From: a virus
Direction: 5' to 3' (one strand)
Virus record (IMG/VR): IMGVR_UViG_3300038441_000458
Location: 1-64,000 of that record
DNA length: 64,000 bases
The notes beneath the pieces were generated by a model. That model was given only the letters and a program-made list of their open reading frames with translations, had not been told where the DNA came from and ran no database searches. Positions 39,219 through 46,027 of this stretch are shown in pieces (position 1 is the first letter of the stretch; the number at the start of each line of letters is the position of its first letter). Both the position numbers and the translations under genes were made by a program.

Positions 39219-39288
39219 GACCAGCGACCAGCGACCAGCGACCAGCGACCAGCGACCAGCGACCAGCGACCAGCGACCAGCGACCAGC
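39219..39288 (+). repeat. Tandem repeat (GACCAGC)x10
   Basis: Ten perfect copies of the 7-bp unit GACCAGC (70 nt) between two island genes, ending 2 nt before AGAAGGGCAAACACC. Copies are identical, so the array is recent or maintained by slippage. GACCAGC is also a common run in flanking coding DNA. Confidence 0.95.
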
Positions 39289-39305
39289 ACAGAAGGGCAA
39301 ACACC

Positions 39306-39560
39306 ATGACCAGCACGACCCGCAAGACGTGGAGCATTCGACCTACCTGCGGCCACGAAGCACTCCACAACTACACCAGCCCGCGCCTTGCGAAGGCGCA
39401 CGCGCAAGCGCACGCAGACCGCAGCGGGTGCCCGGTCCACCTGACCTTCACGGACGTTGACGGATCGCCCGTCGCCGTCAAGACCTTGCGACCACGCTTC
39501 CACGGTCCGTGGCTCCCCTGCCAGACCGCGAGGAGCGAGCGCCAGGCGTTCGACGACTAG
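39306..39560 (+). CDS. Island gene 2, unknown His/Cys-containing
   Basis: This gene encodes 84 residues with the GAAGGGCAAACACC leader. RPTCGHEALHNYTSPRLAKA with a later Cys (SGCPVHLTFTD) hints at a zinc finger (CGHEALH...C). Not recognised. Expression may be tuned by the tandem repeat upstream. Confidence 0.5.
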   Translation: MTSTTRKTWSIRPTCGHEALHNYTSPRLAKAHAQAHADRSGCPVHLTFTDVDGSPVAVKTLRPRFHGPWLPCQTARSERQAFDD

Positions 39561-39585
39561 CCCGAATATCCGTTCCCCGGAACGC

Positions 39586-39674
39586 TTGACAACGGGAGCG
39601 GCAACCCGCATGATTCACTCAACAGGCGAAGGGGAGCGGATGGACCGCTTCCCGGAGCCGGAAGGGCAAGCACC
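39586..39674 (+). promoter_or_regulatory. Repeated promoter unit 7
   Basis: TTGACA 39586-39591, 17 bp, CATGAT 39609-39614. Hairpin 39631-39653, 9-bp stem GGGGAGCGG/CCGCTTCCC (one G-U) with loop ATGGA. GAAGGGCAAGC before ATG 39675, 89 nt from the -35. Confidence 0.85.
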
Positions 39675-39989
39675 ATGTTCTACGTACACCAGCGCTGGGA
39701 CGGGCTCTCGGCACGACGCACACAGAGCCACCGCTCGTTGTTCGCAGCCATGAACCACGCTGACGAAATCGCGGCGCTGGTGAAGTCGGAACGGAATAAG
39801 GGCATCTTCGATGCGAACATCCAGCCAGACTACGTGGTCGTCGAGACCGATTCCGGCGCTGAGGTGAAGCGGGTGCGGATCGCGATTGACCCGACCTTGG
39901 AGCCGTGGTGCGGATGGGAGCCGGGTCGGCCGTGGCACGGATGCGGCAAGTGCGACCGCTGCCGGGAGCACGCAGCACGGACGGCGTAG
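39675..39989 (+). CDS. Island gene 3, putative zinc-binding
   Basis: This gene encodes 104 residues. The C-terminus has EPWCGWEPGRPWHGCGKCDR and CREHA, four or five Cys plus His, a likely zinc site. The N-terminal part (MFYVHQRWDGLSARRTQSHR) is basic. Unknown role. Confidence 0.5.
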   Translation: MFYVHQRWDGLSARRTQSHRSLFAAMNHADEIAALVKSERNKGIFDANIQPDYVVVETDSGAEVKRVRIAIDPTLEPWCGWEPGRPWHGCGKCDRCREHAARTA

Positions 39990-40001
39990 GACACACGACC
40001 A

Positions 40002-40021
40002 GGAGCCCGGAAACGGGCTCC
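40002..40021 (+). other. Intercistronic GNRA-loop hairpin
   Basis: GGAGCCCG, loop GAAA, CGGGCTCC, 12 nt after the upstream stop, then CACCACACT and GAAGGGCAAGC of the next gene. Confidence 0.7.
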
Positions 40022-40043
40022 ACCACACTGAAGGGCAAGCACG

Positions 40044-40226
40044 ATGAACATTCTGGAAACGCGGGTGAAGCTGACGTGGATCAGCCCGGAAGGCAAGCTC
40101 CTCACGATCCTGTACTTCTCCAGCGTGGAGAGCGCGAACCACTGGACACGGCAGAAGATCGGAACCTTCATCTTCGACGCGGTGCCCTACCGGACGGAAC
40201 GCCAGCGCGAGGAGTACCAGGCATGA
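40044..40226 (+). CDS. Island gene 4, unknown
   Basis: This gene encodes 60 residues: VKLTWISPEGKLLTILYFSS and a C-terminal Arg/Glu-rich helix. It is similar in size and pattern (strand, strand, helix) to several other island proteins, suggesting a shared small fold. Unknown. Confidence 0.5.
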   Translation: MNILETRVKLTWISPEGKLLTILYFSSVESANHWTRQKIGTFIFDAVPYRTERQREEYQA

Positions 40227-40304
40227 TCGACGTGCGACGCGGGTAGGATTCATCTACCACCAGGAGCCCGCCTACCGTCCCTGAAAATTGCCCTCGGAAA
40301 ACGC

Positions 40305-40394
40305 TTGACAACGGGATACGGAGCCCCCATACTTCAGTTATCAGGTTGAGGGAGCCGGATGGACCGGCTCCCAGAAACCGGAAGGGCAAACACG
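40305..40394 (+). promoter_or_regulatory. Repeated promoter unit 8
   Basis: TTGACA 40305-40310, 17 bp, CATACT 40328-40333. Hairpin 40350-40372, perfect 9-bp stem GGGAGCCGG/CCGGCTCCC, loop ATGGA: the cleanest example. GAAGGGCAAAC before ATG 40395, 90 nt from the -35. Confidence 0.88.
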
Positions 40395-40640
40395 ATGAAG
40401 GCTTCCGAACTCCAGATCACCGCCACCATGATCCACAACCGCAAGCTCGACCTCGCCGAAATGACGAACCGCGCGAGCGACCTCTACAACAATGGGAAGT
40501 TCGAACAGGCCGACGAACTCCGACCGCAGATGAACTGCGTTGGCAGCGAAATCGCCGGAATCCTCAGCCTCTGCACCCGGCTCGGCGTCCTCCAGGACGT
40601 ATGTGCCCTGCTTCCGGCGCACACGGAGCGCATCGGCTAG
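40395..40640 (+). CDS. Island gene 5, unknown helical
   Basis: This gene encodes 81 residues, helical (ASELQITATMIHNRKLDLAE, EQADELRPQMNCVGSEIAG). An in-frame AUG in the leader hairpin loop would add 12 residues, but it has no SD. Unknown. Confidence 0.5.
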   Translation: MKASELQITATMIHNRKLDLAEMTNRASDLYNNGKFEQADELRPQMNCVGSEIAGILSLCTRLGVLQDVCALLPAHTERIG

Positions 40641-40648
40641 AGTACGCA

Positions 40649-40670
40649 GGGAGCCCGGCGACGGGCTCCC
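40649..40670 (+). other. Intercistronic GNRA-loop hairpin
   Basis: GGGAGCCCG, loop GCGA, CGGGCTCCC. The loop change GAAA/GAGA to GCGA keeps the GNRA rule. Confidence 0.7.
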
Positions 40671-40693
40671 ACCACACTGAAGGGCAAGCTCCA

Positions 40694-40900
40694 ATGACCA
40701 CGCAGAAGACCATCACCATCCGCCAGTACTTCCACCCGGTGCTTCGCCGCACGATGCAGTTGCGGGAGATCGGCAACGGACTCGCTGAGGTGTACGACAG
40801 TGGCGGCTGGACCGGAGCGACGCAGCCGATCCCGGAAGCGGAGAAGAACCTGTACGGGATGGGCTACAAGCTCGACCGGCTGTTTGAGGCAACGCTCTAG
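40694..40900 (+). CDS. Island gene 6, unknown
   Basis: This gene encodes 68 residues behind GAAGGGCAAGCTCCA. Strands TITIRQYFHPVLRRTMQLRE and LAEVYDSGGWTG then a helix. No motif. Confidence 0.5.
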   Translation: MTTQKTITIRQYFHPVLRRTMQLREIGNGLAEVYDSGGWTGATQPIPEAEKNLYGMGYKLDRLFEATL

Positions 40901-40908
40901 GACACGCA

Positions 40909-40930
40909 GGGAGCCCGGAGACGGGCTCCC
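40909..40930 (+). other. Intercistronic GNRA-loop hairpin
   Basis: GGGAGCCCG, loop GAGA, CGGGCTCCC, 8 nt after the upstream stop. The next gene uses a purine-rich SD (GGAGAGGA). Confidence 0.7.
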
Positions 40931-40951
40931 ACAACGGAGAGGACCAGCACC

Positions 40952-41191
40952 ATGGCATTGCACGCACAACCGTCCCAGGAGCCCGCAGACTGCGGCCACC
41001 ACTACCCGGAGTACATCGGCACGAACGACCTCGGCGAGCCCGTTCACGTTCGGAACGTGTACGTCCACCCGGAGGACCTGACCACCACGCTGTGCCCGCA
41101 CTGCTTCGACGATGCGATGTACGCCAGGGTCCCGAAGATGAGCCAGGACCAGATCGCGGCCGCGTTCGGCGCGAACGGCATCGCCAAATAA
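40952..41191 (+). CDS. Island gene 7, putative zinc-binding
   Basis: This gene encodes 79 residues. DCGHHYPEYIGTNDLGEPV and TTLCPHCFDDAMYARVP carry C-H-H and CPHC, a plausible zinc ribbon. The C-terminus is a short helix (SQDQIAAAFGANG). Unknown role. Confidence 0.5.
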   Translation: MALHAQPSQEPADCGHHYPEYIGTNDLGEPVHVRNVYVHPEDLTTTLCPHCFDDAMYARVPKMSQDQIAAAFGANGIAK

Positions 41192-41207
41192 TCGTTCGCC
41201 GGAACAC

Positions 41208-41296
41208 TTGACAACGCGAGCGCCAGGCCCCATGATTCAGTCAACGGGTTAGGGAACCGGATGGACCGGCTCCCGACACCACGAAGGGCAAGCAGC
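41208..41296 (+). promoter_or_regulatory. Repeated promoter unit 9
   Basis: TTGACA 41208-41213, 17 bp, CATGAT 41231-41236. Hairpin 41252-41274, GGGA-A-CCGG/CCGG-C-TCCC with loop ATGGA. GAAGGGCAAGC before ATG 41297, 89 nt from the -35. Confidence 0.85.
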
Positions 41297-41533
41297 ATGT
41301 ATCAGGTTGCAGCATACGGGTACAACCGAATCACCAGCATCGCACACGGCGCAAGCATGGAGGAGGCGCGATCGGTTGCCAGGGAGTACGTGGCGAAGGA
41401 AGACGTTGGACACGTGGCGATCATCGGCGACAGCGGCATCACCGCTGAGTACTGGAAGTGCATCGACGGGAAACCGCGATCATTCGACGCTCGGGCGAAT
41501 CACATGGCCTACCGCGACATGATGTCGGCGTAG
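41297..41533 (+). CDS. Island gene 8, unknown
   Basis: This gene encodes 78 residues: YQVAAYGYNRITSIAHGASM, helix (EEARSVAREYVAKED) and strand (GHVAIIGDSGITAEYW), a small alpha/beta fold resembling the protein at 38987. Unknown. Confidence 0.5.
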   Translation: MYQVAAYGYNRITSIAHGASMEEARSVAREYVAKEDVGHVAIIGDSGITAEYWKCIDGKPRSFDARANHMAYRDMMSA

Positions 41534-41541
41534 GAGACGCA

Positions 41542-41563
41542 GGGAGCCCGGAGACGGGCTCCC
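41542..41563 (+). other. Intercistronic GNRA-loop hairpin
   Basis: GGGAGCCCG, loop GAGA, CGGGCTCCC, then GACACCAC and GAAGGGCAAGTGAC before ATG 41586. Confidence 0.7.
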
Positions 41564-41585
41564 GACACCACGAAGGGCAAGTGAC

Positions 41586-41837
41586 ATGCGAAGCTACACC
41601 ATTACCTACCGCGAGAAGGTCAACGGCACCTTCACCGTCACGCACGACCTTCACAACTGGCGACACGTCCAGAACGCAAGCGACCAGGCGAAGGCGTACA
41701 TGGAGGACACGGCGAACCACGGACCGGTTGCTTGGGCGAGGATCACGAACGATGATACCGGTGTCGTCGCCAGAGTCCTGGAATGGGACGGAGGACGCGT
41801 CCGATCCCGGAAGTGGAGCCCAACCTTCGACGCGTAG
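41586..41837 (+). CDS. Island gene 9, unknown
   Basis: This gene encodes 83 residues: SYTITYREKVNGTFTVTHDL, a helix (NASDQAKAYMEDTAN) and strands. Same strand-helix-strand plan as other island proteins. Unknown. Confidence 0.5.
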   Translation: MRSYTITYREKVNGTFTVTHDLHNWRHVQNASDQAKAYMEDTANHGPVAWARITNDDTGVVARVLEWDGGRVRSRKWSPTFDA

Positions 41838-41851
41838 GGATCGACCAGCAC

Positions 41852-41871
41852 GGAGCCCGGAGACGGGCTCC
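41852..41871 (+). other. Intercistronic GNRA-loop hairpin
   Basis: GGAGCCCG, loop GAGA, CGGGCTCC, then CACCACCGACACG and GAAGGGTAAGACC, a one-base variant of the leader. Confidence 0.7.
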
Positions 41872-41896
41872 ACCACCGACACGGAAGGGTAAGACC

Positions 41897-42055
41897 ATGA
41901 AGCGAGCCACGAAGCAGGAAATCGACGCGCTCTGGGAGAAGTTGCAACGGGTCCAGATACTCCAGGAGCCGAAGGGTCTGACTCCGAGCACCTATCGCCG
42001 GTTGCACCGGCTCGAAATGGCACTGAGCGAGAAGTTCCTCTCGCTCAACATCTAG
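41897..42055 (+). CDS. Island gene 10, short helical protein
   Basis: This gene encodes 52 residues, wholly helical (KQEIDALWEKLQRVQILQEP, LHRLEMALSEKFLSL). Supported by the conserved leader 1 nt before its ATG region. Unknown. Confidence 0.5.
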   Translation: MKRATKQEIDALWEKLQRVQILQEPKGLTPSTYRRLHRLEMALSEKFLSLNI

Positions 42056-42067
42056 CAGGAGACCAGG

Positions 42068-42505
42068 ATGGAGAAGGACCCATACACCGAACTCGGCGAG
42101 GACGCGCTTGAACTGATCCTCTTTGCTGAGAATCATGGACCACTGAACGCAGACCGCGAGCGCATCCTGCGGCTGCTGATGGGCGACTACGAACGCGGCA
42201 ACTACAGCACCTACCGCGCGAGCCTGTTGTGGAAGCAGCACCTGAACCGCCAGCGCCAGGCCTACCGCCACACCATGAAGGCTCCGATGTTCTTCGTCGC
42301 CTTGTCGGCAGAGGACCAGGAGCCGACCAGGATCGAGTTCGCGGAACTGGTCGAGTGGTTGGAGAAGCACGAACGCATCCTTATCGAAAACGGTGAGTAC
42401 GACCACCTGCGCAAGCAGCGCGGGTTCAGTGGGAGGAGGATCAAGCTACGTGCGGAGGCGCGCAAGCGCCAGGAGAAGATTCGCTGGCAACCAGTACGCA
42501 CCTGA
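42068..42505 (+). CDS. Island gene 11, unknown helical
   Basis: This gene encodes 145 residues with CAGGAGACCAGG upstream. Charged helices (DALELILFAENHGPLNADRE, WLEKHERILIENGEYDHLRK) and a basic C-terminus. Not recognised. Confidence 0.5.
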   Translation: MEKDPYTELGEDALELILFAENHGPLNADRERILRLLMGDYERGNYSTYRASLLWKQHLNRQRQAYRHTMKAPMFFVALSAEDQEPTRIEFAELVEWLEKHERILIENGEYDHLRKQRGFSGRRIKLRAEARKRQEKIRWQPVRT

Positions 42506-42518
42506 AAGGAACACACGA

Positions 42519-42881
42519 ATGGGCAAGCAGGCACGCACACTCATCCTCGCGACGATCATCACCATCACGGCCGTCTTCGGAGGATTCCAGCCCGGAGCGC
42601 CAGCCCTTGCGGCAAGCTGTAGCGGAACGCCAGTGGCCGGGAGCGGTGTGGCGATTGCGAACGTCGCCTGCACCAGCACGACCAGCGTTCGCGTCTGTCT
42701 CCACCAGGACGGCTACCTCGTCGGCTGCACCTACCGCAGCGTGATCGGATTCAAGACCGTCTCCATCGCGCCAGGCTGTTGGGCGACCAGCGCGAGTCAC
42801 CGGTTCCAATCGACCCTTGCGTTCAACGGCGTTCACTACGCGAGCAGCGGGTACAAGTACGCAGCGATGAGTTGCCGCTAG
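42519..42881 (+). CDS. Island gene 12, secreted Cys-rich protein
   Basis: This gene encodes 120 residues with AAAGGAACACACGA upstream. Signal peptide at 1-32 (ARTLILATIITITAVFGGFQ, cleavage near ALAA). The mature domain has about six Cys (SCSGTP, VACTSTT, VRVCLHQDG, VGCTYRS, PGCWATS, MSCR), probably disulphide-bonded outside the cytoplasm. Similar to small secreted proteins of high-GC bacteria. May act at the cell surface during infection. Confidence 0.6.
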   Translation: MGKQARTLILATIITITAVFGGFQPGAPALAASCSGTPVAGSGVAIANVACTSTTSVRVCLHQDGYLVGCTYRSVIGFKTVSIAPGCWATSASHRFQSTLAFNGVHYASSGYKYAAMSCR

Positions 42882-42907
42882 ACCGCGAGAACCAGGACCA
42901 GAGGACC

Positions 42908-42943
42908 AGCCCGGAAGCACAACGCTTCCGGGCTCTCTTGTGC
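42908..42943 (+). terminator. Intrinsic terminator in the island
   Basis: Perfect 11-bp stem AGCCCGGAAGC/GCTTCCGGGCT, loop ACAAC, followed by CTCTTGTG. The stem sequence recurs after the tRNA array at 48682. Confidence 0.8.
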
Positions 42944-42966
42944 CCAAAACCCGTCGACGAAAACAC

Positions 42967-43056
42967 TTGACAACAGGATACGCTACCCCCATACTTCACT
43001 CATTGGAACTGGGGAGCGGGAAGGACCTGCTGGCCGGAACCGGAAGGGCAAACACC
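42967..43056 (+). promoter_or_regulatory. Repeated promoter unit 10
   Basis: TTGACA 42967-42972, 17 bp, CATACT 42990-42995, preceded by CGTCGACGAAAAC. Hairpin 43015-43031, AGCGGG/CCTGCT (one G-U) with loop AAGGA. GAAGGGCAAAC before ATG 43057, 90 nt from the -35. Confidence 0.82.
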
Positions 43057-43371
43057 ATGAGCGAGCACCGCGATCAGGCTGAGGACCAGGACGGCGTTCG
43101 GACCGGAAGCTACCGCTGCACCTGCATGGGCGTCCTCGGCGAGTGCGAGCGATGCGGCGGCTGCGGCTACCGCACGATCACGATCCACGCCAGCGACCCG
43201 GTGAGCATCGTCGTCACCTTCCCGGATGATTCGTTCATCTCCGAGGACGTTCCGGCTGGCCGGGTACGCACGACGATCACCCGCTGGCTGGCGGAGACGA
43301 ACGCGATCCGGGCGACATGGTTCGTCGGCGACCACGGTCGAGCGGTCTACCCGGAGTGGGTCGGCCGCTAA
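43057..43371 (+). CDS. Island gene 13, DnaJ-like Cys-rich protein
   Basis: This gene encodes 104 residues. YRCTCMGVLGECERCGGCGY has CxC and CxxCxxC, a zinc knuckle like those at 23948 and 27543. The rest is alpha/beta (SIVVTFPDDSFISEDVPAGR). Unknown role. Confidence 0.5.
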   Translation: MSEHRDQAEDQDGVRTGSYRCTCMGVLGECERCGGCGYRTITIHASDPVSIVVTFPDDSFISEDVPAGRVRTTITRWLAETNAIRATWFVGDHGRAVYPEWVGR

Positions 43372-43380
43372 CACGCAACG

Positions 43381-43404
43381 GAGCCGGTCAGCGTTGGCCG
43401 GCTC
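43381..43404 (+). other. Intercistronic hairpin, large loop
   Basis: GAGCCGG/CCGGCTC with loop TCAGCGTTGG, followed by ACCACACA and GAAGGGCAAGCACG. Variant of the GNRA class; the hairpin at 46410 is its near copy. Confidence 0.65.
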
Positions 43405-43426
43405 ACCACACAGAAGGGCAAGCACG

Positions 43427-43759
43427 ATGACGACCAGGATTCAGCGACACGCACCGAAGCGCTCTGAGACGCCGCAGGATCGCCCACAGCACGTCGGAAT
43501 GAGCATGGGCAGCACATTACCCACACCAGGCGGCACGCAGGGCATCACGGTCTGCCTGCGAGACGACAACGGCGCTATGCGAACTAGTTGGTACACGGTG
43601 CCGCAGGACGAAGGCGATCAGATGCACGAAGACTTCACCCGGTGGCAGGAGGCGAACGGAGAGCACGAACCAGGCTACGGCTACATGGTGCCGATGAGCG
43701 CGGCGCAGGCATGGTTCCGCGAGCGGTTGCGGAGCGTCACGGATAAGGAGCGGTTGTGA
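43427..43759 (+). CDS. Island gene 14, unknown
   Basis: This gene encodes 110 residues with a basic N-terminus (TTRIQRHAPKRSETPQDRPQ) and a compact second half (YTVPQDEGDQMHEDFTRWQE). Stop overlaps the next GTG. Unknown. Confidence 0.5.
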   Translation: MTTRIQRHAPKRSETPQDRPQHVGMSMGSTLPTPGGTQGITVCLRDDNGAMRTSWYTVPQDEGDQMHEDFTRWQEANGEHEPGYGYMVPMSAAQAWFRERLRSVTDKERL

Positions 43760-44022
43760 TCGAGTTACGGATGAAGCGCCAGGTGAAGGGTGGCGAGCCC
43801 GTCGAGGAGACGGTGGAGACCTTGCGACACACGTGGGCGGCTGCGGCCGTCTTGACCAGGATTCAGACAGCGTTCACGATCATGGAGTACCAGACGATGC
43901 TCGACACGGAGGACATGCTCATCATGGCGAGCGAGCACGAAGTTGTCGTCGTGACCAGGAACGGAGCAGGCGACGAAACCACGCTGGAACCAGCCGAAAT
44001 ATCCGTTCTTGAAAACACTTGA
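43756..44022 (+). CDS. Island gene 15, unknown
   Basis: This gene encodes 88 residues from GTG with AAGGAGCGGTT upstream. Strand-helix-strand (IELRMKRQVKGGEPVEETVE, MIMASEHEVVVVTRNG). Its TGA stop is part of the TTGACA box of the next promoter, so coding and promoter sequence are packed together. Confidence 0.5.
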   Translation: MIELRMKRQVKGGEPVEETVETLRHTWAAAAVLTRIQTAFTIMEYQTMLDTEDMLIMASEHEVVVVTRNGAGDETTLEPAEISVLENT

Positions 44023-44150
44023 CAACTAGTACGTTAGGCCCCATGATTCATTCAACAAGTTCAGGGTGGCCGGATGGACCGGCTCCCAACACCACGCTGG
44101 CGGCGACCTTGCCGCCAGCACCACTCACTCCCGGAAAGGGGATCACCACC
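44019..44150 (+). promoter_or_regulatory. Repeated promoter unit 11 (long leader)
   Basis: TTGACA 44019-44024, 17 bp, CATGAT 44042-44047. Hairpin 44064-44087 with GCCGG/CCGGC and GGG/CCC around loop ATGGA. This leader is 42 nt longer than the others and holds a second hairpin, CTGGCGGC/GCCGCCAG (44097-44118), and a normal SD (GGAAAGGGG). Confidence 0.82.
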
Positions 44151-44453
44151 ATGATCACGCTCACCATCACCACCGCCAACGGCCACCAGTCCACCCGTAT
44201 GTACGGTGACGACCTCGACCAGGCGGAGGAGGCGTATGCCGAATTCCTGTGCCAGCGAGCGGCTGGCGCAACGGTCCTCGACCTTCGCGATGCCGAAGGC
44301 GACAAGATCGCCGGGTACGATGCCCAGAGCGGCATCCTGTCCTCTCACGAATCGTGGGAATACTTCCTGCGCAAGTGGGACCGCGAGTCCTTGGAGGCGC
44401 GCCAGAAGGTGCGCCAGGAGTTCGGGCGAGCGGTGGCCGTAGCCACCGCATAG
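44151..44453 (+). CDS. Island gene 16, unknown
   Basis: This gene encodes 100 residues: ITLTITTANGHQSTRMYGDD, helix (LDQAEEAYAEFLCQRAAG), strand (TVLDLRDAEGDKIAGYD). Unknown. The longer leader with two hairpins suggests tighter control. Confidence 0.5.
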   Translation: MITLTITTANGHQSTRMYGDDLDQAEEAYAEFLCQRAAGATVLDLRDAEGDKIAGYDAQSGILSSHESWEYFLRKWDRESLEARQKVRQEFGRAVAVATA

Positions 44454-44457
44454 CGCG

Positions 44458-44482
44458 CCAGCGAGCGCCAGCGAGCGCCAGG
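44458..44482 (+). repeat. Short tandem repeat GCGCCAGCGA
   Basis: GCGCCAGCGA is repeated twice, with a third partial GCGCCAG, between two genes, just before GGAAGGAAAC. It resembles the (GACCAGC)10 array in placement and composition. Confidence 0.6.
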
Positions 44483-44494
44483 AAGGAAACGATC

Positions 44495-45055
44495 ATGGGC
44501 TTGTGCCAGGTGACAGAAGTTCGGGCGGCGAAGAAGGATCAGGGCAAGTGCGGGAAGTGCGGCCAGGCGTTGCCAGCAGGAAGCTCGTACCGCTGGTGGA
44601 AGGGTCGGTTCGGCCCGAAGCACGTGCGGTGCGTCGGGTGCAAGGTCGAGGACTGGGAGCGCGAGACCAACCCGCTGCGAGCCGAACATATGCAGGCGGA
44701 TGAGACGCTCGGGCTGGTGGAGCGAGACGTGGACGTGGCCGATCCGAGCGGTGCGGCCGTTCACCTGCGAGACGCGATCAGCGCAACGGAGAGCATCGTT
44801 GACACGCTGACCGAACGACTGGATGGGTGGAGCGGAACCGGGCTCGAGAACAGCGAGCAGTACAGCGCAACGGAGACCACGCGCGACGAACTGCAACAGT
44901 GGATCGACGACGCAGAGAGCGCAGCCGATGAGCTCGAAGGGATGGAGCAGCCAGACAGCGCAGACGATGAGGAGGCGTGGGAGGAGTGGGAGAAGGAAAT
45001 CCGGGACGCCTACGACGCGCTGCCGGAGTATCCACCGCTGGACCTTGGCGCATGA
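44495..45055 (+). CDS. Island gene 17, zinc-ribbon coiled-coil protein
   Basis: This gene encodes 186 residues. KCGKCGQALPAGSSYRWWKG and VRCVGCKVEDWERE form a four-Cys zinc ribbon (about 22-55). The rest is acidic helix and coiled coil (SATESIVDTLTERLDGWSG, RDELQQWIDDAESAADEL). Possibly a nucleic-acid or protein-interaction factor. Overlaps the next ATG. Confidence 0.55.
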   Translation: MGLCQVTEVRAAKKDQGKCGKCGQALPAGSSYRWWKGRFGPKHVRCVGCKVEDWERETNPLRAEHMQADETLGLVERDVDVADPSGAAVHLRDAISATESIVDTLTERLDGWSGTGLENSEQYSATETTRDELQQWIDDAESAADELEGMEQPDSADDEEAWEEWEKEIRDAYDALPEYPPLDLGA

Positions 45056-45384
45056 ACCTGCACGACAGAGTCGCCTTGCAGCGGATCGTCGGGGAGTGGG
45101 CGGCTGAGACCTTCCCTGACGACACCAGAGACACCATCAGCGCGAGCATCCGCCAGGAGTCCCAGAATCTCCGCCAGGCGGTGTTGAACGCCAGGACGGC
45201 ACCAGCACCCATCGACCCGCCATTCAACACGGAGATAGCCCGCAGCGTGAGCACGATGTACCTGCTGCTGCTGCGCCTTGCCGATAAGGAAGGATTCAGC
45301 CTCCACCACGAAGCGATCCTGCGGCACGCGCTACACACAATGACGACGCCGAAACCGGCGACCACGGAGGACCAGGCGACATGA
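45052..45384 (+). CDS. Island gene 18, all-helical, distant MazG-like pattern
   Basis: This gene encodes 110 residues. IRQESQNLRQAVLNARTAPA and FNTEIARSVSTMYLLLLRLA followed by DKEGFSLHHEAILRHAL recall the helix order of MazG-like NTP pyrophosphohydrolases, but the acidic metal ligands of helix 2 and 3 are mostly missing. Treat as unknown helical bundle. Confidence 0.45.
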   Translation: MNLHDRVALQRIVGEWAAETFPDDTRDTISASIRQESQNLRQAVLNARTAPAPIDPPFNTEIARSVSTMYLLLLRLADKEGFSLHHEAILRHALHTMTTPKPATTEDQAT

Positions 45385-45617
45385 ACATCATCCTGCGAGG
45401 AGCGAAACCACCGAAGTATTCGTGGATCGGGAAGTGGCAGATCACGGACTGCCACACGGTCGTCGAGTTGACCGAAGACGACGTTGACGCGGTGAAGGAA
45501 ATCGATGGTGGCTACAACCAGCGACCAGACATGAAGATCATGTGCCCGGTCTGCGAGGAGTGGCAGTACGCCAAACGCTACTACCCGCCAGAATATGAGG
45601 ACCAGTACGGCCGCTAA
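45381..45617 (+). CDS. Island gene 19, unknown
   Basis: This gene encodes 78 residues, start overlapping the previous stop. DCHTVVELTEDDVDAVKEID and MKIMCPVCEEWQYAKRYYP with CPVC, perhaps half of a zinc site with the earlier Cys-His. Unknown. Confidence 0.5.
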   Translation: MNIILRGAKPPKYSWIGKWQITDCHTVVELTEDDVDAVKEIDGGYNQRPDMKIMCPVCEEWQYAKRYYPPEYEDQYGR

Positions 45618-45637
45618 ATATTCGTCGACGAAAACAC

Positions 45638-45730
45638 TTGACAACGGACGCGCCAGGCCCCATGATTAAGGAGTTGAAGCGAGTCGGGCCGGATGGACCG
45701 GGCGACGAAGCTCACGAAGGGCAAGCGACC
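45638..45730 (+). promoter_or_regulatory. Repeated promoter unit 12
   Basis: TTGACA 45638-45643, 17 bp, CATGAT 45661-45666, preceded by AAATATTCGTCGACGAAAAC. Hairpin 45683-45706, CCGG/CCGG and GTCG/CGAC around loop ATGGA. GAAGGGCAAGC before ATG 45731, 93 nt from the -35. Confidence 0.82.
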
Positions 45731-45973
45731 ATGACACTCATCAACAATCACATCGACAGCGAAGCGGCGAAGGCGAAGATCGAGGAACTGAAGGTTGAGC
45801 TTCAGGCGATCTACAACGCGGCAGACCGCGACTACGACATGATCTGGGCGAAGATGAGCGCCAACACGGACATGGACCCGGTCGAATGGACTGCGCTTCA
45901 GGAGCAGATGAACGCAGCGATCCAGATCATGCTCTTGGCGCAGGCGGCAGGAGCGAAGCGGTTTACGGTCTAG
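45731..45973 (+). CDS. Island gene 20, unknown helical
   Basis: This gene encodes 80 residues, wholly helical (SEAAKAKIEELKVELQAIYN, WTALQEQMNAAIQIMLLAQA). Coiled-coil-like. Unknown. Confidence 0.5.
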   Translation: MTLINNHIDSEAAKAKIEELKVELQAIYNAADRDYDMIWAKMSANTDMDPVEWTALQEQMNAAIQIMLLAQAAGAKRFTV

Positions 45974-45984
45974 AGACCACGAAG

Positions 45985-46006
45985 GGGAGCCCGGAGACGG
46001 GCTCCC
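45985..46006 (+). other. Intercistronic GNRA-loop hairpin
   Basis: GGGAGCCCG, loop GAGA, CGGGCTCCC, then TCACCAC and GAAGGGCAAACGAC before ATG 46028. Confidence 0.7.
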
Positions 46007-46027
46007 TCACCACGAAGGGCAAACGAC

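Noticed and set aside
39219-39288. CRISPR array
   Set aside because: Units are 7 bp with no spacers, and no cas genes are present. The evenly repeated hairpins at 38.9-47.8 kb are also separated by genes, not spacers.
40359-41300. AUG in the ATGGA hairpin loop as a real start
   Set aside because: In frame with the gene in only a minority of units (38951, 40359, 41261), out of frame or absent (AAGGA, AGGGA) in the rest, and no SD precedes it.
45052-45384. Active MazG pyrophosphohydrolase
   Set aside because: Helix order is similar but the acidic metal-binding residues are not conserved.
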